A DNA stretch of 64,000 nucleotides, taken from an uncultured Erythrobacter sp. GTDB taxonomy: Bacteria; Pseudomonadota; Alphaproteobacteria; Sphingomonadales; Sphingomonadaceae. A model generated the notes under the pieces. The model saw only the letters and a list, made by a program, of their open reading frames with translations. It ran no database searches and was not told the DNA's origin. This document shows, in pieces, positions 56,221-63,400 of the stretch (positions are counted from its first letter, which is position 1; every line of letters begins with the position of its first letter). Position numbers and translations under genes: made by a program. The stretch spans positions 1-64,000 of the forward strand of contig CANKYZ010000005.1 in the NCBI GenBank assembly GCA_947488325.1, in the 5' to 3' direction.

Positions 56221-57090
56221 TTACGTGCGCTCGGCGAATAAACCCTTCATCATTGGCTTAAGATGATCTTCAAACCGGGCGAGTGTTTGCCAATGGCCGA
56301 CAGGCTGGAAGTGCGAGACCAATGTTCCGTCCCGCCAAAGGTGCAGGCTGTAAAATGGAGGTTCTGCGGCGACGATCGGCCGCCTGTCCGCATCATCGAT
56401 ATCAAGTGGACGCAGATCTAGCGCAACCGCAGGTGCGACCGCTGGCGTCACGCTTAACGGAATGCCTTCAACCATGGAGTGCAATGGTCGGTGCAAATGT
56501 CCGGCCTGGATCGAGACGATCTGTTTGTGCCCTGCCACTGTGTCATGAAACCGCTTGAACCATGGTTCATTCGGTTTGGGATCCATCCAATCAATTCCAG
56601 CAACAACCGGCGGGTGGTGCAGGAACAGGATTGTCGGCGTGTCAGGATGCTCGTCCAGCTCACGCGCCAACCATGCTGCACGTATTTCGCAAAAGGCGCC
56701 GCCATGCCGGCCCGGCTCGAATGAATCGAGGCACAGAACGCGCAGACCCCGGCACTCGATTGCGAACTGCGCAAAGCCATCGGCAGTCGGACAATCGGGA
56801 AATGCCCTGAGCATTTCTTCACGGCTGTCGTGATTTCCAGGAATGACGTGGACTGGGAATGGGCAATCTTGGACCAGATTCCGGATACGGCCGTAGCATT
56901 CCGCTTGACCGCCATCGGTCAGATCACCTGATAATATCAGCATGTCGGGGCGAACCGGTTGGTTCAGCAAATGTCCTAAGACATTGCGAAACCGCACGAA
57001 ATTGAATTCGTTCTCACCCGCTTCTGGCTCAAAGCCAACATGCGTGTCGGTAATCTGTGCAATCAGCACACCGCTTTTGTCGCTCTTCAT
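56221..57090 (-). CDS. CpdA-like class III cyclic nucleotide phosphodiesterase
   Basis: 289 residues, close to CpdA (about 275). The metal motifs are all present in order: QITDTHVG (D-x-H), LSGDLTDGG, IPGNHDSR, LFLHHPP and AGHLHRPLH. This set defines class III phosphodiesterases that hydrolyse 3',5'-cAMP, though the family also takes other phosphodiesters. It is the last gene of the minus-strand electron-transfer operon, three bases after the FHA-decaheme gene. The operon's first gene has two cyclic-nucleotide-binding domains, so local control of a cyclic nucleotide signal is a reasonable inference. Confidence 0.82.
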   Translation of the reverse strand: MKSDKSGVLIAQITDTHVGFEPEAGENEFNFVRFRNVLGHLLNQPVRPDMLILSGDLTDGGQAECYGRIRNLVQDCPFPVHVIPGNHDSREEMLRAFPDCPTADGFAQFAIECRGLRVLCLDSFEPGRHGGAFCEIRAAWLARELDEHPDTPTILFLHHPPVVAGIDWMDPKPNEPWFKRFHDTVAGHKQIVSIQAGHLHRPLHSMVEGIPLSVTPAVAPAVALDLRPLDIDDADRRPIVAAEPPFYSLHLWRDGTLVSHFQPVGHWQTLARFEDHLKPMMKGLFAERT

Positions 57091-57092
57091 AC

Positions 57093-58880
57093 CTAACGTC
57101 TTAGACTGCCCAGGATCGCAGCGACAGAGTCATTACCGCCATTTCCGGGGAGATTTGGGTGATCGTCAGGACGCCACGGCATAGTTGGCGTGTGATAGCC
57201 ATGGCACATCGCACAACTTGAAGGCGTGATTTCCTCTGTCTTCGTGGCGGTTTCGCCCTGATGACAGTCGCGGCAGCTATCAAGATCCGGGATCAGCAGG
57301 TCGGTCGCCTCACCTGATGTGTCTGCCGTGTGGCAATCGGTGCATTCTGCCACATCGTCGCCATGCGCTTCGTGCGTAAAGTGCCCACGCATCAGGAAAC
57401 GGTCCGGCAGATTGACCGGAGTAAGGTTGCGGCGACCATTGGTGCTGGTGGGAATATGACATTCACCGCAGACGCCGGTTGGTTCAAGCGCACGGTTGAT
57501 CGCGATATAGGCGCTCATCGGACGGCCAAAGTTCGAATAATACCGTCCTCCTCGAGCAAATTGACCTGGCCGACCTCTGCCAGAGACAACAGCAGATCGA
57601 GGGCCGCGATCCATTGAGGCAAGGTCTGCCATCAGATCGTCAACATCGCCGTGGCGTAGCGACCGGAAATTCGGCCCATTTCGGTCGAATACGAGGCTGT
57701 GGCAGCTTTCGCAGGCTGACTCCATTTCAACAGGGGCAAAGCCGTAACCGTCTTCCTCTTCCTCATGACAATTGCTGCATTCTAGAGGTGCACCATATTT
57801 GCCCAGGCTGATTGCCATGCGAGCGACGCCACTATTCGCGTCCATGTGAATGTCATGCGGGAAGATCAGGCCGCTTTGTTCGACAGGGCTATCATCGAAA
57901 GAGACTCGGGTTAGCTCTGTGTCGAAATGCGCGGCGTAGAATTGCGGACGAAATTCAGGATGTTTCTTACCGAAATCGGCGGCATTGCCGAATGATACGT
58001 TGGTCAATCGCGTGTCGAGTCCGTTGTGACAGTCTGAACAGAATTGTTCGCTTGCCGCTTTGAGCTCTACCGCACCTTCATGCTCAGAATGGCAAGACAC
58101 GCAGCCAAGTGGACCCTCTTTTCCCAGTGTTTCAGCGATTTGCCACTGGATTGCGTCGCCCGTGCCGAACGGCGCCATACCTTCAGCAAGGCGGGGCATT
58201 TCCGCATGATCGCCCAGCTCCTCGTGGCAAGTCAGGCAAGTTTCGTCTTGGACAGATACGAAGGGCGTTGCGTGGCAGGCTTCGCAATTATCCTCCAGAT
58301 CGTGGTGGGCCATGCTCAAATCGCCGGTGCTCCAGGTCGAGTCGAACCGGACCTGACCAGCGGCAAGATTTTCTGGATCATTCTCAACAGGAGTGCGGGT
58401 CAAATGAGTAATGATCGGGACTGATAGCAACAGGATGATGATCGCGGCGGCAAGGCCCCAAGCCATCAGCCGCTTGCTAGGCAGAGTGCTGGCCAAAGCA
58501 AAACCCTGTATGGCATCGCCGGCGCCTTCGTCCTTTTCCACCTGCTTGATGACGATCTGAACCGGCCCGTCACCATCGCGCGAAATCGCAAGTCGGGATG
58601 AACCAAGCGACAATTCCGTACCGACATTCGGATCGATTTCAGCACGCATTTCGGTTCGACCATTGATGCCAAAACCAAGGCCGCCAACCGATTCAATTGC
58701 CAATTTACCGGTGCCAGCATCACTAATTCGAACGTGACGCTGCTCTACTGCAAGATCGGGCAGCGCAATGTCATTCTCGGACGCCCGGCCTATACTGATC
58801 TCACTTTGATCAACAGTTCGGTCGCGGATAATTTCCCGCCCTGCGGCGGTGAAATCGATGGTGCGGATCAGGAATGCCAT
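57093..58880 (-). CDS. FHA domain - transmembrane - decaheme cytochrome c fusion
   Basis: 595 residues with three parts. Residues 25-105 form an FHA phosphothreonine-binding domain (IGRASENDIAL, EQRHVRI, INGRTEMRA). Residues 138-159 are a single transmembrane helix. Ten CxxCH sites follow at Cys 199, 215, 260, 281, 368, 390, 471, 513, 536 and 556, so the cytochrome part should be periplasmic and the FHA cytoplasmic. No cleavable signal is present; the internal helix must direct export of the C-terminus. It starts 11 bases after the di-heme b gene and likely takes electrons from it. FHA domains normally report Ser/Thr kinase activity; no such kinase is in the window. Confidence 0.9.
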   Translation of the reverse strand: MAFLIRTIDFTAAGREIIRDRTVDQSEISIGRASENDIALPDLAVEQRHVRISDAGTGKLAIESVGGLGFGINGRTEMRAEIDPNVGTELSLGSSRLAISRDGDGPVQIVIKQVEKDEGAGDAIQGFALASTLPSKRLMAWGLAAAIIILLLSVPIITHLTRTPVENDPENLAAGQVRFDSTWSTGDLSMAHHDLEDNCEACHATPFVSVQDETCLTCHEELGDHAEMPRLAEGMAPFGTGDAIQWQIAETLGKEGPLGCVSCHSEHEGAVELKAASEQFCSDCHNGLDTRLTNVSFGNAADFGKKHPEFRPQFYAAHFDTELTRVSFDDSPVEQSGLIFPHDIHMDANSGVARMAISLGKYGAPLECSNCHEEEEDGYGFAPVEMESACESCHSLVFDRNGPNFRSLRHGDVDDLMADLASMDRGPRSAVVSGRGRPGQFARGGRYYSNFGRPMSAYIAINRALEPTGVCGECHIPTSTNGRRNLTPVNLPDRFLMRGHFTHEAHGDDVAECTDCHTADTSGEATDLLIPDLDSCRDCHQGETATKTEEITPSSCAMCHGYHTPTMPWRPDDHPNLPGNGGNDSVAAILGSLRR

Positions 58881-58890
58881 GACGCCGGCC

Positions 58891-59763
58891 TCACCAATAG
58901 AAGAACACGCTCACGACATGCGCGAGCAGCGCGGCGAGCAAAGCTATGGTCGCCGGGATGTGAACGAAAAGCCAAATTTCGAGCATGGCCCGAATGCGTA
59001 AATGGCGGCGAATTTGGCCGAGCTGATCAGAGCGTTTGGTCAGTAGTGCGCGCACGCGCTCTTCTGGATCATCTGTTTGGCCACTTGTTTCCGGAAGGCT
59101 CTTTAGCGCGCGATTGGTGGCGCAACGTGGATAGGCTCCGGCTAGGCGGGCAAACAGACCGCCATAAAAGACGTCTTGGCCTAGAGCGGAGATCACCAGA
59201 TCGGACTGCTGACGATCAAGCGGCTGTGCTGCGCTTTCCAACTGACGGTCTAGCGCAGTTAACGCTTCCAACATTTGTGCGCGGGTCAACTCGTTGCGGT
59301 TCGATGATAGGGTGCTGGGCAGCGCCGCGTAGACAATAACGCCATAAATGCCGCTGATGATAACGGTGAGCATCAAGAAATAGGCGAGCGTGTGGACGTT
59401 CCAACCGACCTGAAAACCGGTGTGGAGCGTCCCAACAACAATCAATGCGAGGCCGAGATAGACATGCGCGCTTGTCCACGCTTTGAGGCTCCATTGCCCA
59501 GCCGTCATTTTGCGTTTTCTAATCCCCAATAAGGAAAGCCAGACAATCAGCATCAGTCCAATCGTACCGAGCGTATAACCATACCAGCTGCCGCCATTTG
59601 GGCGTGGTTCCTGATCAATCAGCGCATAGCCAGCAATGCTGGCCATGCAGAGCAACACGGCGATCCAAAGCCAGCGGAACTTCTTATGCTTTAGAAAACT
59701 GACGTGATCGGCATTACGCCGTCGCTCATCCTGATTGAACCGGTTATTAGGAGCCGTCGCCAT
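58891..59763 (-). CDS. Di-heme b-type cytochrome membrane protein
   Basis: 290 residues with about five transmembrane helices (about 31-50, 62-82, 98-116, 124-147 and 262-288) and a cytoplasm-like insert between the fourth and fifth. Histidines at 100 and 114 lie in one helix and at 268 and 282 in another, giving two H-x13-H pairs, the spacing for two stacked b hemes across a membrane as in cytochrome b and ferric reductases. The ATG overlaps the stop of the flavoprotein gene by one base (TAATG). It probably carries electrons from the cytoplasmic iron-sulfur flavoprotein to the periplasmic decaheme domain. Confidence 0.8.
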   Translation of the reverse strand: MATAPNNRFNQDERRRNADHVSFLKHKKFRWLWIAVLLCMASIAGYALIDQEPRPNGGSWYGYTLGTIGLMLIVWLSLLGIRKRKMTAGQWSLKAWTSAHVYLGLALIVVGTLHTGFQVGWNVHTLAYFLMLTVIISGIYGVIVYAALPSTLSSNRNELTRAQMLEALTALDRQLESAAQPLDRQQSDLVISALGQDVFYGGLFARLAGAYPRCATNRALKSLPETSGQTDDPEERVRALLTKRSDQLGQIRRHLRIRAMLEIWLFVHIPATIALLAALLAHVVSVFFYW

Positions 59764-62207
59764 TATTCGGCCTCCTCCGTCAGTTTGGTGAAGGTCAGGA
59801 ATTTATCTGGAGATACGCGGATTGCCGCGCCCGTTGGGCAAGCCCGGACACAGGCAGGGCCGCCGTCAATGCCAGAACACATGTCGCATTTAATTGCCTG
59901 TTTGGGTTGTTCGGGATCGCCGTGCTCTTTGCGCCAAGCATAGGACGCCTCACCCGGTCCCGGACCACTGCCAAAGAACAGCCATTTAAGAAGTGACGGT
60001 TTTTTCGGAGGCTTCGGGTCCATCCGGATCACACCGTAAGGGCAATTGCGCTGACAATTGCCGCAACCGATACAGGTATCGTCGATCACGACTTCGCCAT
60101 CCGGACCACGTTTGATTGCATTGGGCGGACAATCCGCCATGCAATGCGGATGTTCGCAGTGGCGGCATGATGTCGGAACGTGAAGGTGTGCGTAAGTCCG
60201 GCCCGCTTCCCGGTCGAGCCGTGACAAGCCTTCATGCGCATCGGCGCAGGCTTTTTCACAATTATCGCAGCCGACGCACAGTTTTTCATCGATCAGCAGG
60301 ACGTCAGTCGCTTCGCCCAATCCTTCATCGACCAGGAATTGCGCAGTCTCTGAATAGAGATCGACAACGCCGGAAAATTGATCCTTACGGCTTTCAATAA
60401 AAGCGTTGGTTTTGCGCCGACCGTCCATCTCTTTGAGAGCTTTTTCACGCAGTGCTGGATTGTTGTCGAGCAGAGCGGCGAATTTTTCACCGGGCAAGCG
60501 GATTGCTTCAGATTTAATCGCGGCTTTCACGGTTGCTGTGCGCGACGACCCATCAATTGCCGCCATTTCCCCGACATAACTGCCCGCGGGAAGGTAAGAG
60601 AGGAAGACCTGTCGATCGCCGATGGTTTTTTCGACAACCATCGATCCACGGCGGATGATATAGACGTCCTGATCGTCATCGCCTTCGGTGATTAGGGCCT
60701 TACCAGCCCTGACATCAATCACCTCAGACGCTTCGACCAATGGTGCGATGTCTTTTGGCGTGAGGCCCGATCCAAACATTTGCAAAAGTTGACGCTCAAC
60801 CGCGATGCGGTTCACGGCTTCAGCCGCTTCGGGTGAGGTTGCGATCAATTTCAGCGCGGCATTTCGGGCAAGCTCTATGGCAACCACTGTCTCTGCCGCC
60901 CGAATGGTCGAGCCACGGCGACGGCCGGAAATAAGACCAACTTCGCCAAAGATTGAACCTTGCTCAATCGGCACTGTGAATGAAGGGTCATTGGGATTGA
61001 TTTCAACCGCAACGGAGCCCTCTGCTATAGCGAACAAGGATGACCCCGGATCGCTGCGCCGAAATATTGCATCGCCCGGATCGTAGGCATGGACCGTGGA
61101 ATCGAGCATCAATTCGCGCAATTGCAGTGTTGAAAGACCTTTCAACACCGAAACATTGCCGCCAAACACATCAAGCCAATGTTCGACCGAATGATCGCCG
61201 GGCAGGCTTGCGAATTTCTCCAACAGGATCGGTTCATCCGCTGGCTTCAGATCAGAATTCCCGTTTAGGAATTCGATCACATCATAGCCTTGATTCATGC
61301 AATGCTTGATCAGCGGATATCCAGCCAGCGCGCCAATGACATGGATGCCAGGTGCCGTCGTTTCAAATGCTGGTGTCAGCTTTGGAAACGCGCTGCGTTC
61401 TTCGCTGGAAAATTCGATTCCCATCGATTCGACAAATCCGCGTGGTGGTTGTGAGCCCGTGCGTGCGATAATGCGGTTGCAGGAAATAGTGTCTTCGCCG
61501 TCGCGTGTTTCGAGGACAAGTTCACCATCTTTTACGCCAGCTGGGCTGGTTTCCCTGCGAACGCTAATCCGGCCATCTTTCTCTGCTTCTTCGAGCAGCG
61601 AAACATTGGCAGCCTTTGCCCGCGCAAAACTGTCGCGGCGATTGAGGATGGTGACGACATTGCGCTGCGCATCATCGGCGGCGAGGCCAAGTGCGTTCTC
61701 AATACCGGCATCGCCCGATCCGATGACCGTGATATGTTCATCATAATACTCACCCGGATCATCCAGTTGGTATTGGATCATGGGATGATCTGAACCCGGG
61801 CACCGCAGCATATTCGGGTTGCCCTGCGTTCCAATCGCCAAGACAATGGTTTCGGCGCGGATCGTTTTACCGTTTTTCAGGGAGATGGTGAAATCGCCCT
61901 TTTGGCCTTCGACCTTGTTTACCTCAGCATCGAATTCAACATTGATTTTCTGCTCAGCAGATTGTTCGTCCCAAACACCCAAGATCGTTTCACGCTTGCC
62001 TGCATCGAAATCAAGATCACTGCGCAACACCAGATTCGAAGGCGTCGCCATGACATGCTTGCCTTTTTGGTACTTGTAGATCGTGTCAGACAGATGATCT
62101 GTCTTTTCGATCAATACATGAGACATACCAATAGCGGCCGCATGACCAGCAGCGCTTAATCCGGCAGGACCGGAGCCAACGATGGCGACTTTATACAAGT
62201 CCGACAA
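59763..62207 (-). CDS. Flavoprotein with two cyclic-nucleotide-binding domains and four [4Fe-4S]-type clusters
   Basis: 814 residues. Residues 1-320 are a two-Rossmann flavoprotein (GSGPAG at 10-15, VIGSGDAGIE near 162) like thioredoxin reductase, but without its redox CxxC. Two CNB domains follow (about 345-460 and 480-600) with phosphate-cassette segments FGEVGLISGRRRGST and VGEMAAIDGSSRTATV. The C-terminus has four ferredoxin motifs (CVGCDNCEKAC, CRHCEHPHCMADC, CIGCGNCQRNC, CDMCSG...CVRAC), as in DmsB/NrfC subunits. No signal peptide, so cytoplasmic. It likely moves electrons between NAD(P)H, FAD and the membrane cytochrome, modulated by a cyclic nucleotide. The start is TTG with AGGGGGGGG upstream. 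Confidence 0.9.
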   Translation of the reverse strand: MSDLYKVAIVGSGPAGLSAAGHAAAIGMSHVLIEKTDHLSDTIYKYQKGKHVMATPSNLVLRSDLDFDAGKRETILGVWDEQSAEQKINVEFDAEVNKVEGQKGDFTISLKNGKTIRAETIVLAIGTQGNPNMLRCPGSDHPMIQYQLDDPGEYYDEHITVIGSGDAGIENALGLAADDAQRNVVTILNRRDSFARAKAANVSLLEEAEKDGRISVRRETSPAGVKDGELVLETRDGEDTISCNRIIARTGSQPPRGFVESMGIEFSSEERSAFPKLTPAFETTAPGIHVIGALAGYPLIKHCMNQGYDVIEFLNGNSDLKPADEPILLEKFASLPGDHSVEHWLDVFGGNVSVLKGLSTLQLRELMLDSTVHAYDPGDAIFRRSDPGSSLFAIAEGSVAVEINPNDPSFTVPIEQGSIFGEVGLISGRRRGSTIRAAETVVAIELARNAALKLIATSPEAAEAVNRIAVERQLLQMFGSGLTPKDIAPLVEASEVIDVRAGKALITEGDDDQDVYIIRRGSMVVEKTIGDRQVFLSYLPAGSYVGEMAAIDGSSRTATVKAAIKSEAIRLPGEKFAALLDNNPALREKALKEMDGRRKTNAFIESRKDQFSGVVDLYSETAQFLVDEGLGEATDVLLIDEKLCVGCDNCEKACADAHEGLSRLDREAGRTYAHLHVPTSCRHCEHPHCMADCPPNAIKRGPDGEVVIDDTCIGCGNCQRNCPYGVIRMDPKPPKKPSLLKWLFFGSGPGPGEASYAWRKEHGDPEQPKQAIKCDMCSGIDGGPACVRACPTGAAIRVSPDKFLTFTKLTEEAE

Positions 62208-62219
62208 TCTACCCCCCCC
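62208..62219 (-). promoter_or_regulatory. G8 homopolymer as ribosome-binding site before a TTG start
   Basis: On the minus strand eight G residues (62212-62219) stand a few bases before the TTG start of the flavoprotein gene and serve as the Shine-Dalgarno region. The start is TTG because no ATG fits before the FAD-binding beta strand. The other electron-transfer operon also has a G7 run at the same place. Confidence 0.55.
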
Positions 62220-62315
62220 TTTGGATAGATTTCACACAATTCCCACCATAAGGAAAGTGTGCCCCAATGCCAGAGACAATTGCCGTTTTCTGCTCCACTT
62301 GCTAGTGAAATCATC

Positions 62316-63299
62316 ATGGCATCAGAAACTAATGAAACACCTCGAGGTACATCAGGCGGTAATTCTGGGGGCAAAGCGGGCTGGATATTACTTGGTGCTG
62401 CGGCTGTTCTTGCCGCTGGTTCAATAGGCTACAATGTTTATGACGGCGGTGGTGCGCCGGTCGGAACAGAGGCGGCTACCGACGAGATGCTATCTTTAGA
62501 CGAGCTTCGCGCGGCTGCGGAAGCGTCTAGCGATGACGCCAGTCCGTGGAGCGAGTTGGCATTCGCGTTGTTTGAACGCGGTGCATATAGTGATGCGGCA
62601 GACGCTTATGAGCGCGCGGTCGCTTTAGATGACAGCGAAGCCATGCTTTGGTCCGCCCTTGGAGAAGCGCGTGCCTATGCGAGTGAGAGCGGGGCATTGC
62701 CTGCTGATCCTCTACCTGCCGCTGCATTGGAAGCGTTCGAAAGGGCACTAGAACTTGATCCAGGCGATCCGCGCGCACGTTATTTCATGGCTGTGAAACA
62801 GGACCTGGACGGAAATGCCGAAGGCGCGATCACATCTTGGCTCGCTCTGCTTTCAGAAACGCCGCCGGGTGCGCCGTGGGAAGGTGACCTTGTACGAACC
62901 ATCCAACAAGTCGGCGCCATCAACGATATCGATATTGAAGGGCGTCTGGCGACAGTGATGGAAGCGCGCGCACCATCTGCGTTGGTGCCCGGATCGGGAG
63001 ACGCTGCGGGCGAGGCTGCGTCAGAAAACCTGCGCGGGCCGACTGCGCAGCAGCTAGCAGAGGCCAGCCGCATTCCTCCCGGAGAACAACGCAACATGGC
63101 CGAAGGAATGGTCGCGCAGCTTGAGGTCCGGTTGGAAAACGAGCCTGCAAACCTTGATGGCTGGGTTATGCTGATGCGCAGCCGCATGACTTTAGGTGAA
63201 CCGGATAAAGCTTCTGCGGCTTTGGCTTCGGCCATCGCGGCCAATCCGGGCGAAGAAGAAGAGTTGCGGGCACAGGCTACTCAGCTCGGCATTCGATAA
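62316..63299 (+). CDS. TPR protein resembling the C-terminal part of CcmI/CycH (cytochrome c maturation)
   Basis: 327 residues from the ATG at 62316 (the open frame begins at 62259, but the MASETN start fits the membrane helix better). One hydrophobic helix at about 25-45 is followed by TPR-like repeats (ELAFALFERGAYSDAADAYERA, AFERALELDPGDPRARYF). The closing part, GPTAQQLAEASRIPPGEQRNMAEGMV and LENEPANLDGWVMLMRS, is characteristic of the periplasmic domain of CcmI/CycH, which holds apocytochromes c for heme attachment. Classical CcmI has two N-terminal helices; this has one. It is divergent from the flavoprotein operon, only 108 bases away, and may serve these multiheme proteins. Confidence 0.72.
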   Translation: MASETNETPRGTSGGNSGGKAGWILLGAAAVLAAGSIGYNVYDGGGAPVGTEAATDEMLSLDELRAAAEASSDDASPWSELAFALFERGAYSDAADAYERAVALDDSEAMLWSALGEARAYASESGALPADPLPAAALEAFERALELDPGDPRARYFMAVKQDLDGNAEGAITSWLALLSETPPGAPWEGDLVRTIQQVGAINDIDIEGRLATVMEARAPSALVPGSGDAAGEAASENLRGPTAQQLAEASRIPPGEQRNMAEGMVAQLEVRLENEPANLDGWVMLMRSRMTLGEPDKASAALASAIAANPGEEEELRAQATQLGIR

Positions 63300-63333
63300 A
63301 ACTCACTACGCAAAAAGCCCTATGTAAAAAGGC

Positions 63334-63371
63334 AACAAAAAAGGGCGCCCGCCAGGACGCCCTTTTTTGTT
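63334..63371. terminator. Bidirectional rho-independent terminator
   Basis: A perfect 14-base stem (AACAAAAAAGGGCG with CGCCCTTTTTTGTT) encloses a 10-base loop. A-run and T-run on the two arms make it work in both directions, ending the CcmI-like gene (plus) and the glutamate dehydrogenase gene (minus). Confidence 0.92.
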
Positions 63372-63400
63372 CGTTAATGCGGCGGTTCAGACCGCCAAAT

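Noticed and set aside
59763..62207. Thioredoxin reductase
   Set aside because: The flavin fold is similar, but the redox CxxC is missing and CNB and ferredoxin domains are attached.
62208..62315. CRP-type operator in the divergent region
   Set aside because: Only a TGTGA half-site is present without a matching TCACA partner.
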